Of a DNA stretch of 64,000 bases, positions 27,590 to 36,669 are shown piece by piece. Source of the stretch: Novosphingobium sp. Fuku2-ISO-50 (GTDB taxonomy: Bacteria; Pseudomonadota; Alphaproteobacteria; Sphingomonadales; Sphingomonadaceae); the NCBI RefSeq assembly GCF_001519055.1, contig NZ_KQ954286.1:552687-616686 (forward strand), given 5' to 3'. A program made the position numbers and the translations under genes. The notes below the pieces were generated by a model that saw only the letters and a program-made list of their open reading frames with translations, was not told the origin of the DNA and ran no database searches. Position 1 is the first letter of the stretch. The number at the start of each line of letters is the position of its first letter.

Positions 27590-29044
27590 CTATTTCAACT
27601 GCATCTTCAACGTGCGCTGCGTTGCCTTGCCATAAGGCGGCATCAGCCCGGCAAGCCCGGCGACATTGATCGCCGGCTGACGATAGACCGCGCGCGCGTG
27701 GCTGAAACTGCGAAAACCCTCGATACCGTGATAGCTGCCCATGCCCGACGGCCCGACCCCGCCAAACGGCAAGTCATCGGCCGAGACATGGAAGATCACG
27801 TCATTGACCGTGACCCCGCCCGAGATCGTGCGCGTGAGCACGCGTTCGCGTTCGCGCGAATCCTCGCCGAAGTAATAGAGGCCGAGCGGGCGGTCGTGCG
27901 CGTTGACATAATCGATCGCCTCATCGACCCCGCGATAGGTCATGACCGGCAGGATGGGACCGAATATCTCGTCCTGCATGACCTTCATGTCGTCGTTGAC
28001 GCCCTTCAGGATGGTCAGCGGCAGCTTGTTGCCGTTGGTCGAGGCAAAGTCTTCGCCGCCGGGATTGACCACGATCGCCTCGGCACCCTTGTCCACCGCG
28101 TCTTCGACCAGTCCGACCAGCCGGTCGCGATGGCGGCGATTGATCACCGACGTATAGTCGTCATTGGACAGCAGCGTCGGATACATCGCCGCAACGCTCG
28201 CTTCGATCGCGCCGATCGCGCGGTCGGCCATGTCCTCGGGCACCATCATATAGTCGGGCGCGAGGCAGATCTGCCCGGCATTCATCATCTTGCCGAGCGC
28301 AATCCGCTGCGCAGCGCGCTGAATATCGGCGCTTCGGCCCAGGATCGTCGGCGATTTTCCACCGAGTTCAAGCGTCGTCGGAACCAGGTTTTCCGCCGCC
28401 GCCCGCAAGACATGGCGCCCCACGCCCGTCGCGCCGGTAAACAGCAGATGATCGAACGCAAGACCGCAGAACGCCTGCCCGACTTCGGGCCCGCCTTCGA
28501 TCACGGCGACTTCGTCTTGTGCGAAATAGCGCGACAGGACGTCTGCCAGCAGCGCGGACGTCGCCTCGGTGAATTCGCTCGGCTTGATCAGGGCCCGGTT
28601 GCCTGCGGCAAAGACTTGCGCCAGCGGCGCCAGAGTCAGCCCGATCGGGAAATTCCACGGCGAAACGATGCCGATGACGCCCTTGGGTTCATGGCGCACT
28701 TCGGCCCTCGCCCCGAGCAGTCCCAGCGGAAACATCGTTCCGCGCCGCTCGGGCCGGGTCCAGCGCGACAGGTTCTTTTCGCAATAGCGCACCAGACTGA
28801 GCGAGGGCATCACGTCGGTCAGCATCGACTGTTCATGGCTGCGATGGCCGAAATCCTCGCTCATGGCGCGAGCGAATGCCGCCCCATGCTCCTTGAGCAC
28901 CGTGGCCAGCCGCGCCAACCGGTCGCGGCGCACGCTCAACGCCTCGGGCCGCGCCTCGACAAAGGCGCGCTTCTGCCGCTCGAGCAGCGCCTGCATCGCT
29001 GCGGGGGTGTTGCCGGCCCCGGTCTCGTTCACTGCGCCTGCCAT
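27590..29044 (-). CDS. calB: Coniferyl-aldehyde-dehydrogenase family NAD(P)+ enzyme
   Basis: Start ATG 29044 has GGGGAGAAG upstream. The 484-residue aldehyde dehydrogenase oxidises an aldehyde to its acid. Motifs are SPWNFPIGLTLAPLAQVFAAGNRALIKPSE (NAD-binding), FTGATGVGRHVL, LELGGKSPTIL with the general-base Glu near 224, NAGQICLAPDY with the nucleophilic Cys near 258, and YFGEDSRERERVL. The short C terminus and N-A-G-Q-I/V-C-x-A-P-D-Y pattern fit the coniferyl aldehyde dehydrogenase subgroup, which handles phenylpropanoid or other long aldehydes. The real substrate is uncertain. It is divergent from the thiolase gene and is transcribed toward nuoA. Confidence 0.85.
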   Translation of the reverse strand: MAGAVNETGAGNTPAAMQALLERQKRAFVEARPEALSVRRDRLARLATVLKEHGAAFARAMSEDFGHRSHEQSMLTDVMPSLSLVRYCEKNLSRWTRPERRGTMFPLGLLGARAEVRHEPKGVIGIVSPWNFPIGLTLAPLAQVFAAGNRALIKPSEFTEATSALLADVLSRYFAQDEVAVIEGGPEVGQAFCGLAFDHLLFTGATGVGRHVLRAAAENLVPTTLELGGKSPTILGRSADIQRAAQRIALGKMMNAGQICLAPDYMMVPEDMADRAIGAIEASVAAMYPTLLSNDDYTSVINRRHRDRLVGLVEDAVDKGAEAIVVNPGGEDFASTNGNKLPLTILKGVNDDMKVMQDEIFGPILPVMTYRGVDEAIDYVNAHDRPLGLYYFGEDSRERERVLTRTISGGVTVNDVIFHVSADDLPFGGVGPSGMGSYHGIEGFRSFSHARAVYRQPAINVAGLAGLMPPYGKATQRTLKMQLK

Positions 29045-29325
29045 GTTCTTCTCCCCGTTTTTCTGCGGCGAATCGGCCGCCACGCGGTCGCTGCCGCAAT
29101 TGCATTTCCGGATTGTCTCCGGGCCGTAGCGTCAACACAGCCTGAAACGGCCAAAACCCGCCTTTTCCCGGCGAGTTTACGCCTCGTCTGCGGCTTGGCA
29201 ACCGATCCTCGCGTGGTGCAGCGCAACATTTTCGCGGCCGGGCGCCCCTTCGTCGAATTGCAAAGAGCGGCCCGGGGCACTAGATGCAGACACAGCAGAA
29301 CAGACACGAGCAGAGGAACTTTCTC

Positions 29326-30522
29326 ATGGCCCAGTTTTCCGCCGCCGATCCGGTCGTCATCCTCTCTTATGCGCGCACACCGATGGGCGCGATGCAAGGC
29401 GCGCTGGCCGATGTCTCGGCCACCGACCTCGGCGCCACTGCGGTCAAGGCCGCCGTCGCCCGCTCGGGCGTTGCCGGTGACAAGTTCGATCGCGTTTACA
29501 TGGGCTGCGTCCTGCCCGCCGGGCTCGGCCAGGCGCCCGCACGCCAGGCCGCGATCAAGGCCGGACTGCCCACCTCGGTTCAGGCAACCACGGTCAACAA
29601 GGTTTGCGGCTCGGGCATGCAGACGCTGATCATGGGCGCCGAAGCGCTGGCATCGGGTTCGGTCGACTATGTCGTGTCGGGCGGCATGGAATCGATGACC
29701 AACGCGCCCTACATTTTGAAAAAACACCGTTCGGGCGCACGCATCGGCCATGACATCGCTTATGACCACATGTTCCTCGACGGTCTCGAAGACGCGTATG
29801 AAGCCGGTCGCGCGATGGGCACTTTTGCCCAGGAAACGGCCGACGCCTATCAACTGACCCGCGAGGCGCAGGACGCCTATGCAATCGAATCGCTGCACCG
29901 CGCCAAGAGTGCGATCGCCGACGGTCGCTTTGTCGATGAAATCGCACCCGTCACGGTGAAATCGCGCGCCGGCGAAACGATCGTCGACACCGACGAAGCG
30001 CCGGGCAAGGGCAAGCCGGACAAGATCCCGACGCTCAAGCCCGCCTTTGCCAAGGACGGCACGATCACCGCGGCGACATCGTCATCGATCTCCGACGGCG
30101 CGGCTGCGCTCGTCTTGACCCGCCAGTCGGTGGCCACGGCGGAAGGGCTGACTCCGGTCGCCCAGGTCATCGCCCTGGCCGCGCATGCTCAGGAACCCAA
30201 GGATTTCACCACCGCTCCGGTCGGCGCCATCAAAAAGCTGCTCGCCCGTGCCGGCTGGTCGATCGACGATGTCGACTTGTTCGAAGTCAACGAAGCCTTT
30301 GCCTGCGTCGCGATGTTCGCGATGCACGACCTCGGCATCCCGCATGACAAGGTCAACGTCAACGGCGGCGCGACCGCGCTCGGCCACCCGATCGGCGCTT
30401 CGGGCGCACGCATCATCACCACGCTGATCAGCGCCTTGAAGGCGCGCGGGCTCAAGAAGGGCGTGGCCAGCCTGTGCATCGGCGGCGGCGAAGCCACTGC
30501 CGTGGCGATTGAACTGGTCTGA
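29326..30522 (+). CDS. Acetyl-CoA C-acetyltransferase (thiolase)
   Basis: ATG 29326 follows GAGCAGAGGAAC. The 398-residue thiolase either joins two acetyl-CoA to acetoacetyl-CoA or cleaves 3-ketoacyl-CoA. Catalytic residues are in NKVCGSGMQT (nucleophilic Cys near residue 94), VNEAFACVAMFA, NVNGGATALGHPIGASGARI (His near 354) and SLCIGGGEATA (Cys near 385). VSGGMESMTNAPY is the tetramer-loop region. Length and motifs are those of biosynthetic PhaA/AtoB-type enzymes. No phaB or phaC lies next to it. Confidence 0.93.
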   Translation: MAQFSAADPVVILSYARTPMGAMQGALADVSATDLGATAVKAAVARSGVAGDKFDRVYMGCVLPAGLGQAPARQAAIKAGLPTSVQATTVNKVCGSGMQTLIMGAEALASGSVDYVVSGGMESMTNAPYILKKHRSGARIGHDIAYDHMFLDGLEDAYEAGRAMGTFAQETADAYQLTREAQDAYAIESLHRAKSAIADGRFVDEIAPVTVKSRAGETIVDTDEAPGKGKPDKIPTLKPAFAKDGTITAATSSSISDGAAALVLTRQSVATAEGLTPVAQVIALAAHAQEPKDFTTAPVGAIKKLLARAGWSIDDVDLFEVNEAFACVAMFAMHDLGIPHDKVNVNGGATALGHPIGASGARIITTLISALKARGLKKGVASLCIGGGEATAVAIELV

Positions 30523-30536
30523 TTGACTTGAAACGG

Positions 30537-30562
30537 GGGGTTTTGCCGACCGGCGAAACCCC
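30537..30562. terminator. Hairpin between convergent thiolase and SH3 genes
   Basis: GGGGTTT (30537-30543) pairs with AAACCCC (30556-30562), with inner GCC/GGC pairing. It sits between two convergent stop codons, but no strong T tract follows on either strand, so termination would be weak or Rho-assisted. Confidence 0.4.
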
Positions 30563-30580
30563 TCACCGTTCGGCGCACGA

Positions 30581-31120
30581 TCAGGGCTTGGCCGCGCCCC
30601 ACAGCGCGGATTCCCGAACGAAGCCCTGCCGGCCATCGATGTCGACCTTGCACCAGCCGACATTGCAGTCACCGGTCAGCCGGGCAATCACGCCGGGCTC
30701 TGCGCGCCACAACATGCGGCCCGATCCATCGCGATTTTCGCGGATCTCGGCGATTGCATCACGCACCATCGCGGTATGCGCCTTGCGTGAAACGAACTGG
30801 GTCAGCATCCAGCCGCGCGCGCCATCGGGATCTTCGACCAGAACCCAGCCGCCCATTTCGCGCAACACCTTGAGCGGCAATCCGGCGCGGACATAGATCC
30901 AGTTGATGCGATAATCGCGCCCCGGCCCGACGCGCATGTTGGTCTGGCTGTTGCGAAGCGACACCCAATAGGAACTTGCCTCGCTGTCGGCGGCGTGCGC
31001 CGCATGAGGCCGCACGTCAAACACCATGGCCACCAGCCCGAGCGCCAGCGCGCCCGCAGCCGCCAAACCAAACGCTCTCGAGAGCGGTGTCGTGTCCTTC
31101 ATCCGCAACGGCATCGGCAT
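30581..31120 (-). CDS. Exported SH3b domain protein
   Basis: Three in-frame ATGs (31120, 31114, 31102) cluster at the start. From the last, MKDTTPLSRAFGLAAAGALALGLVAMVF is a signal sequence ending near AHAADS. The mature part holds an SH3-like repeat: YWVSLRNSQTNMRVGPGRDYRINWIYVRAGLPLKVLREMGGWVLVEDPDGARGWMLTQFV, followed by a second, weaker unit with GVIARLTGDCNVGWCKVDIDGRQGFVRESALWG. The R-x-G-P-(G/S)-x-x-Y-x-I-x-W motif is the bacterial SH3_3/SH3_4 type that usually binds peptidoglycan. It probably acts in the periplasm. Enzymatic domains are absent. Confidence 0.85.
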   Translation of the reverse strand: MPMPLRMKDTTPLSRAFGLAAAGALALGLVAMVFDVRPHAAHAADSEASSYWVSLRNSQTNMRVGPGRDYRINWIYVRAGLPLKVLREMGGWVLVEDPDGARGWMLTQFVSRKAHTAMVRDAIAEIRENRDGSGRMLWRAEPGVIARLTGDCNVGWCKVDIDGRQGFVRESALWGAAKP

Positions 31121-31239
31121 CGGCGATACACCATCATGCGCGAAGGGCAAGGCGCCGCCGCACCACAAGCGGTGGACATTTCCCGACGTCTGCCCCCGGA
31201 CACTTGACCCCTGCCCCACCGCCGGACTAGCGATAGGCC

Positions 31240-32271
31240 ATGCCGAGCCACACGCCCAGCGTTACCCCGCCTGTCGAAACTCGCCGCGTGGCGGGCAAGC
31301 CCCGCGTCGTCGTCACCCGGCGGCTGCTGCCCGAGACCGAGGCACGCATGGCCGAATTGTTCGACGTCGTGCTCAATCGCGACGATCACGCATTGAGCCG
31401 CGACGAACTGATCGCCGCGATGGCTGATGCCGACGTATTGGTGCCGACCGTCACCGACACGATCGACGCCGACCTGATCGCGCTGGCACCGCCCCGGCTG
31501 CGGCTGATTGCCAATTTCGGCGCAGGCATCGACCATATCGACCTCCTTGCCGCGCGCGCGCGCAAGATCATGGTGACCAACACGCCGGGCGTGTTCACCG
31601 ACGATACCGCCGACATGACGCTCGCGCTGATCCTGTCGGTCGCCCGGCGGCTGAATTACGGCGGGCGCCTCTTGCGCAGCGGGCAATGGCATGGCTGGTC
31701 GCCCTCGACTCTGCTCGGCCATCGCCTTGGCGGGCGCGTGCTGGGGATCGTCGGCATGGGCCGGATCGGCCAGGCGGTTGCACACCGCGCGCGGGCCTTT
31801 GGCATGCCGATCGTCTATCACAACCGCCATCGCGTGCCCGAAGCGCTCGAAACCATGCTCGGCGCGCGGTACGAACCCGATCTCGACGCGCTATTGACGG
31901 CAACCGACATCCTGACGCTGCATTGCCCGGCGACGCCCGAAACGCTTCATCTGATCGACGCGCGGCGGATCGCACTGATGAAGCCCGGCGCCTTTATCAT
32001 CAATACCGCGCGCGGGACGATCGTCGAGGAAGAAGCGATGATCCAGGCGCTCGGCTCGGGCCATCTCGGCGGCGCCGGACTCGACGTGTTCGAACACGAA
32101 CCGCTGGTCGACCAACGCCTGCGCGATCATCACAACGTCGCCATCCTGCCGCACATGGGCAGCGCCACGGTCGAAGGACGCATCGCCTCGGGCGACAAGG
32201 TCATCGCCAACATCCGCTTTTGGGTCGACGGCCACCGTCCGCCCGATCAGGTGCTGGAAGGCTGGGCCTGA
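31240..32271 (+). CDS. D-2-hydroxyacid dehydrogenase (glyoxylate reductase-like)
   Basis: The 343-residue NAD(P)-dependent enzyme interconverts 2-oxo and D-2-hydroxy acids. The Rossmann motif GRVLGIVGMGRIGQAVAHRARAFGM is near residues 164-188. Catalytic residues are Arg in INTARGTIVEEEAM near 255, Glu in GLDVFEHEP near 284 and His in LPHMGSAT near 303. LIANFGAGIDHIDLLAARARKI and GVFTDDTADMTLALILSVARR are the family's substrate-domain sequences. The order resembles glyoxylate/hydroxypyruvate reductase (GyaR/GhrB-like), but the substrate is not certain. It is divergent from the SH3 gene. Confidence 0.88.
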   Translation: MPSHTPSVTPPVETRRVAGKPRVVVTRRLLPETEARMAELFDVVLNRDDHALSRDELIAAMADADVLVPTVTDTIDADLIALAPPRLRLIANFGAGIDHIDLLAARARKIMVTNTPGVFTDDTADMTLALILSVARRLNYGGRLLRSGQWHGWSPSTLLGHRLGGRVLGIVGMGRIGQAVAHRARAFGMPIVYHNRHRVPEALETMLGARYEPDLDALLTATDILTLHCPATPETLHLIDARRIALMKPGAFIINTARGTIVEEEAMIQALGSGHLGGAGLDVFEHEPLVDQRLRDHHNVAILPHMGSATVEGRIASGDKVIANIRFWVDGHRPPDQVLEGWA

Positions 32272-32360
32272 GAGACAGGGGGCCAGATTGCTAGTGGTCC
32301 GTTAAGCATGGGCGAGGCATAAGGCCTGCGAATGACCCCACGGTCTTGGCAGGGACAGGC

Positions 32361-33725
32361 ATGCGGATTTCGAACGCGATCAGGATTTGGCTGCGCAGGA
32401 TCGGATTGGCCAAAATCGGATTAGCCAGTATCGGTTTGCGTTGGATGGCGGGGCTGCTGGCTTTCGCCCCTTCGCTCGCGCATGCACAAGTCGATGGCGG
32501 CGATGCGGTCGACAGCGGTGATACCGCCTTCGTGCTCGGCATGGCCCTGCTTGCGCTGGCCTTGATCCTGCCGGGCATCATCCTCCATCATGGCGGGCGA
32601 TTGCGGGCAAAAGCCTTCGCCGCGACGGCAACCGAAGTCGGCGCCATTGCCGCGATCGTCACACTGGCGTGGGTCGCGGTCGGTTATACGCTCGGGTTTG
32701 GCAACGTCACCAGCGGCTGGCTGGGCAGCGGCAATGCCTGGATGCTGCTCGATCTTGCCAATGTGCGCGGATCGAGCGCTGTGCCCGAAACCGCCTTCGT
32801 GCTGTTGCAACTGGGTTTTGCCGTGCTCGCCGCGACGCTTTTGACCGGGGCATGGGCCGAACGCGGAAACATCGCCTGGATCGTTCCCTTTGCGGGGCTG
32901 TGGAGCCTGGTCGTCTATGCCCCGCTGGCCCATTGGATCCGGGGCGGCGGCTGGCTGGAAACGCGGCTTGGCACCGTCGATTTCGGCGGCGCGCTGGTGG
33001 TCCATGGCTGTGTCGGGATATCGGCACTGGTCATCACGTTGCTGATGGGGCGGCGCGCGCGGTTGACCGGAGCCGATGGTCCGCACGGGTCGGCACCGGG
33101 GCTGGCGCTGGCCGGGACCGGCATGGTGTGGGCCGCGTTGCTGGCCCTGACCGCCGGGGCAACACTGGCCGCCAGCGATGATGCCGCAACCGCCTTGATC
33201 AATGCGCAAGTTGCCGCCGCCGCAGGAGCGTTGACCTGGCTGCTCGCCGATACGCTGGCCAGTGGCAAAGCCCATCCGTTCAGCCTCGCACGGGGGGCAC
33301 TGGCAGGCCTGATTGCGGCAAGCGCGGCCGCCAATGCCATCGCCCCGGGCACGGCGATGCTGGCCGGGCTGGCCGGTGCGCTGGTCGGCTGGATCGCGGC
33401 GCGCCTGATCCGGGCGAGCGGGATCGACGACGCGGTCGACCTTGTCGCGGTCCATGGCTTCGGCGGGCTGGCCGGCGCCATGCTCGCCGCGCCGCTGATC
33501 GCCGGAACGCTGGGCGGGACCGGCTATGCCCCCGGCATGGGCCCGCTGCGCCAGGTCATCGCCCAGGCGATGGGCGTGGGCGTGGTCGTGGCATGGAGCG
33601 CCATCGGCACTGCGATCGTCGCGCTGATGGTCGCCATGATCGTGCCGATGCGCATCAGCGAAGCCGCCGAGATCGACGGCGCCGATCAGGCAAACCACGG
33701 CGTTTCAAGCCGGGATTGCGAATAG
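32361..33725 (+). CDS. Divergent ammonium transporter (Amt family)
   Basis: ATG 32361 gives 454 residues with a signal-like N terminus ending SLAHAQ and then about 11 transmembrane helices. The twin pore histidines are conserved in DFGGALVVHGCVGISALVI and LVAVHGFGGLAGAMLAAPL. However, the hallmark first-helix end, normally LFYGGxVRxKN, reads ILHHGGRLRAKAF, and other signature segments (VPETAFVLLQLGFAVLAATLLTGAWAERGN) are only moderately like canonical Amt. No glnK/PII gene is adjacent. The signal region contains a 15-bp tandem duplication (32400-32429). It may transport ammonium/ammonia or have drifted in function. Confidence 0.8.
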   Translation: MRISNAIRIWLRRIGLAKIGLASIGLRWMAGLLAFAPSLAHAQVDGGDAVDSGDTAFVLGMALLALALILPGIILHHGGRLRAKAFAATATEVGAIAAIVTLAWVAVGYTLGFGNVTSGWLGSGNAWMLLDLANVRGSSAVPETAFVLLQLGFAVLAATLLTGAWAERGNIAWIVPFAGLWSLVVYAPLAHWIRGGGWLETRLGTVDFGGALVVHGCVGISALVITLLMGRRARLTGADGPHGSAPGLALAGTGMVWAALLALTAGATLAASDDAATALINAQVAAAAGALTWLLADTLASGKAHPFSLARGALAGLIAASAAANAIAPGTAMLAGLAGALVGWIAARLIRASGIDDAVDLVAVHGFGGLAGAMLAAPLIAGTLGGTGYAPGMGPLRQVIAQAMGVGVVVAWSAIGTAIVALMVAMIVPMRISEAAEIDGADQANHGVSSRDCE

Positions 33726-33733
33726 GTCCAACA

Positions 33734-33782
33734 CCTCCCCCAGCGCGCCCCGCGCATTTTTTGGGGGCGCGTTTTGGGGAGG
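33734..33782. terminator. Intrinsic terminator, probably bidirectional
   Basis: CGCGCCCC (33744-33751) pairs with GGGGCGCG (33764-33771), followed by TTTT. An outer CCTCCCC (33734-33740) / GGGGAGG (33776-33782) pair encloses it. It lies between the convergent amt and nitronate-monooxygenase stop codons. Confidence 0.75.
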
Positions 33783-33791
33783 CGCCGTTGA

Positions 33792-35201
33792 TCAGTCGCC
33801 GGTCAGGATGCGATCGACCAGTTGCTTCACCGTCGGGGTGAAGCCGTTCGAATAGAACGGATCCTGCTTGAAGCGATAGGCGGCGTGCCCTGCAAACATC
33901 AGGTTCTGGTCAATGTCGCCGCCATGCGCGATGTCCTGCAGCGTCTTTTGAATGCAGAAGCTGCGCGGATCGGCGAGACGGCCGGTCGAATAGTCGTCGT
34001 GATCCTTCCACGACGAAAAACCGCAATGCGACAGACAGCCCATGCAATCGGCCTGATCCTTGCGGATCGCGTCGCGTTCTTGCGCAGAAACAAACACCAC
34101 GGTGTCATCGGGCGTGCGCAGCGCGTGTTCGAAACCTTGCGCCGCCCATTCGCGCGCGCGGCCCAGATCGGTCGGCGTCACCCAGAAATTCTTGCCGCGC
34201 ACGCCGACGTCAAGCTGCACGGTGTGTTCGCCTGCCGAGACGCGCGAATAGGGGATCTGCCGCTCGCTGCGCGCTTCGAGACTGCGCAGAAACGGATTGC
34301 GCACCGCCGAGGAATAAAAGCCGGTCGGCGAAAAACGATGGAGCAGGACGTCGCCCGGATCGAGCGTGCGCAGGCGATCCTTCCACTCTTGCGGAATCGG
34401 GCTTTCCGCCGTCAGCAAGGGGCGCGTGCCGAACTGGAACGCAATCGAGCCCAGCTCGGGATTGCCGATCCAGTCGTTCCATTCGCGCAGGAACCACACG
34501 CCGCCGGCCATGATGATCGGCACATCGTCCGACACGCCTTCGGCGCGCATCGTGTCGCGCAGCGCCTTGACGCGGGGATAGGGATCTTCGGGCTTGCGCG
34601 GGTCTTCCGCGTTGGACAGGCCGTTGTGCCCCCCGGCCAGCCAGGGGTCTTCATAGACCACCGCCGCCATCAGGTGCGCGACCTTGTGATAGGCGCGTTT
34701 CCACAGCGCACGAAAGGCGCGGCCCGAAGACACGATCGGCAGGTAATTGACATTGAACCGCGCCGCGATTTCCGACAGCTTGTAAGGCATGCCCGCGCCG
34801 CAGGTGACGCCTGTGACAAGGCCCTTGGTGCGTTCGAGCACGCCTTCGAGCACGGCTTGCGCCCCGCCCATTTCCCACAGCACGTTGATATTGATCGCAC
34901 CATGACCGCCCGCGATGTCATGCGCGCGGTGCACCTGTTCGACCGCGCCGTCGATGGCATAGCGGATCAGTTGTTCGTGCCGTTCGCGGCGGGTCAGTTG
35001 CGGATAGAGCTGGGGTACGATCTTCCCCTCGGGATCGTAGCTGTCGGCGTTGACCGCGCTGACCGTGCCGATACCGCCCGCCGCAGCCCAGGCGCCCGAA
35101 CTGGCGTGATTGGTGGCGGCAACCCCCTTGCCCCCCTCGATCAACGGCCAGACTTCACGACCGCCATAAAGGATCGGCTTCAAACCTTTGAAAACAGACA
35201 T
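33792..35201 (-). CDS. Nitronate monooxygenase family protein with C-terminal Cys motif
   Basis: The 469-residue protein has a NMO-like FMN TIM barrel over about residues 10-330, with GGKGVAATNHASSGAWAAAGGIGTVSAVNAD at the N terminus, TGVTCGAGMPYKL and PIIMAGGVWF. It is over 100 residues longer than the 326-residue NMO at 284-1264. The extra C-terminal region (about 370-469) contains DCMGCLSHCGFSSW, a C-x2-C-x3-C cluster that could hold iron-sulfur or zinc, followed by SFCIQKTLQDIAHGG and QNLMFAGHAAYRF. The substrate is unknown. I recognise this length class from sphingomonads but not a defined reaction. Confidence 0.8.
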   Translation of the reverse strand: MSVFKGLKPILYGGREVWPLIEGGKGVAATNHASSGAWAAAGGIGTVSAVNADSYDPEGKIVPQLYPQLTRRERHEQLIRYAIDGAVEQVHRAHDIAGGHGAININVLWEMGGAQAVLEGVLERTKGLVTGVTCGAGMPYKLSEIAARFNVNYLPIVSSGRAFRALWKRAYHKVAHLMAAVVYEDPWLAGGHNGLSNAEDPRKPEDPYPRVKALRDTMRAEGVSDDVPIIMAGGVWFLREWNDWIGNPELGSIAFQFGTRPLLTAESPIPQEWKDRLRTLDPGDVLLHRFSPTGFYSSAVRNPFLRSLEARSERQIPYSRVSAGEHTVQLDVGVRGKNFWVTPTDLGRAREWAAQGFEHALRTPDDTVVFVSAQERDAIRKDQADCMGCLSHCGFSSWKDHDDYSTGRLADPRSFCIQKTLQDIAHGGDIDQNLMFAGHAAYRFKQDPFYSNGFTPTVKQLVDRILTGD

Positions 35202-35409
35202 ATTACACTTTCAGACCTGACAACCGGCTCATTCGTGTCGCCACGCCAGCCATCGATAGCAACCCCCACGGCCCCCCAACCGGGCCGCCTGTAGCTCTCA
35301 GGTTAGGCGCAATTGCACCAAAGCGGAAGAGCATTGCCCTGAAATTACCGCCGGGACATCACCGTTGGGCAATCGGCAAAATCAGCGACTTCGCTCGCCT
35401 GCCCCTCGG

Positions 35410-36537
35410 TCAATCGTCATCCTCGACCGCAACCTTTTCGCCGGTCACCCGCTGCGACAGCGCCGCCGCCATGAACGGATCGAGCGCGCCGTCGAGCACT
35501 TCGCCCGGGTTGGTCGAGACGACCCCGGTGCGCAGATCCTTCACCTGCTGATAGGGTTGCAGCACGTAGGAACGGATCTGGTGCCCCCAGCCGATCTCGG
35601 TCTTGGAGGCATATTCGCCGCTGGCCACCGCTTCGCGCTTGGCCAGTTCCGCTTCATAGAGCCGCGCGCGCAACATCCCCATCGCCGTGGCGCGGTTCTT
35701 GTGCTGGCTGCGGTCGGATTGGCTGGCGACGATGATCCCGCTCGGAATGTGGGTAATGCGCACCGCCGAATCGGTGGTGTTGACGTGCTGCCCGCCAGCG
35801 CCGGAGGCACGATAGGTATCCATTTTCAGGTCGGCGGGGTTGATCTCGATATCGATATTGTCGTCGATTTCGGGATAGACCCAGACCGAGCTGAACGACG
35901 TATGGCGCCGCGCCGAGCTGTCATAAGGGCTGATCCGCACGAGCCGGTGCACGCCGCTTTCGGTCTTGGCATAGCCATAGGCGTTTTCGCCCTTGATCAG
36001 CAGCGTCGCGCTCTTGATCCCGGCGGCTTCGCCCGCGTGATAGTCGACCAGTTCGACCTTGTAGCCATGCCGTTCGCCCCAGCGCGTATACATGCGCTGC
36101 AGCATTTCGGCCCAGTCCTGGCTTTCGGTGCCGCCCGCGCCCGCATGGACTTCGAGGAAGGCATTGTTGGCGTCGGCTTCACCGGCAAGCAAGGCCTGCA
36201 CTTTGTCGGCATCGGCACGCGCGGCCAGCCGGCTGAGCGTTTCGAGCCCTTCGGCCACGATCGCGTCATCGCCTTCGGCTTCGCCCAGTTCGATGAATTC
36301 GACGGCATCGGCCATTTCCTGACCGATCTGGTTCACCGTGCCGATCGAGGCTTCGAGCCGCCGACGTTCGCGCATGACCGCTTCGGCCTGCTTGGGATCG
36401 TCCCACAGCTTCGGATCCTCGACTCGCGCATTCAGCTCGTCGAGCCGCCGCACCGCGCGATCCCAGTCGAGAAACTTGCGGACCAGCGCGAGCGCGCGTT
36501 CGATGCGGTCGATATGGGCCTGCCCTTCGGCACGCAT
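35410..36537 (-). CDS. prfB: Peptide chain release factor 2
   Basis: The 375-residue factor terminates translation at UGA and UAA. The peptidyl-hydrolysis loop is [16 protein letters not shown] near residues 245-260. The codon-recognition region reads [27 protein letters not shown], with SPY where enterobacterial RF2 has SPF; this variant is usual in alphaproteobacteria. The frame is continuous from ATG 36537 through [29 protein letters not shown], so the programmed +1 frameshift at an in-frame UGA known from many bacteria is absent. Regulation must differ from E. coli. It is downstream of the peroxiredoxin gene and its terminator. Confidence 0.95.
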   Translation of the reverse strand: MRAEGQAHIDRIERALALVRKFLDWDRAVRRLDELNARVEDPKLWDDPKQAEAVMRERRRLEASIGTVNQIGQEMADAVEFIELGEAEGDDAIVAEGLETLSRLAARADADKVQALLAGEADANNAFLEVHAGAGGTESQDWAEMLQRMYTRWGERHGYKVELVDYHAGEAAGIKSATLLIKGENAYGYAKTESGVHRLVRISPYDSSARRHTSFSSVWVYPEIDDNIDIEINPADLKMDTYRASGAGGQHVNTTDSAVRITHIPSGIIVASQSDRSQHKNRATAMGMLRARLYEAELAKREAVASGEYASKTEIGWGHQIRSYVLQPYQQVKDLRTGVVSTNPGEVLDGALDPFMAAALSQRVTGEKVAVEDDD

Positions 36538-36586
36538 GACTTTTCCACTCCATCGCCCCGGTGCGCAAGACAGCGCACCGCATTAC

Positions 36587-36629
36587 AAAAACGACAAGCT
36601 GCGCCGCTTAACGAAGCGACGCAGCTTGT
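36587..36629 (-). terminator. Strong intrinsic terminator after the peroxiredoxin gene
   Basis: ACAAGCTGCG (36594-36603) pairs perfectly with CGCAGCTTGT (36620-36629), with an inner CGCTT/AAGCG stem and AACG loop. On the minus strand the stem is followed by CG then TTTTT (36591-36587), so it ends transcripts from the peroxiredoxin gene. Confidence 0.85.
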
Positions 36630-36669
36630 AAAGCCGCTTCTGGCCCTGCCTGCCGGTGGGGCCGGGCCG

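Noticed and set aside
35410..36537. Programmed frameshift in prfB
   Set aside because: The frame is continuous and no in-frame UGA occurs at the usual site.
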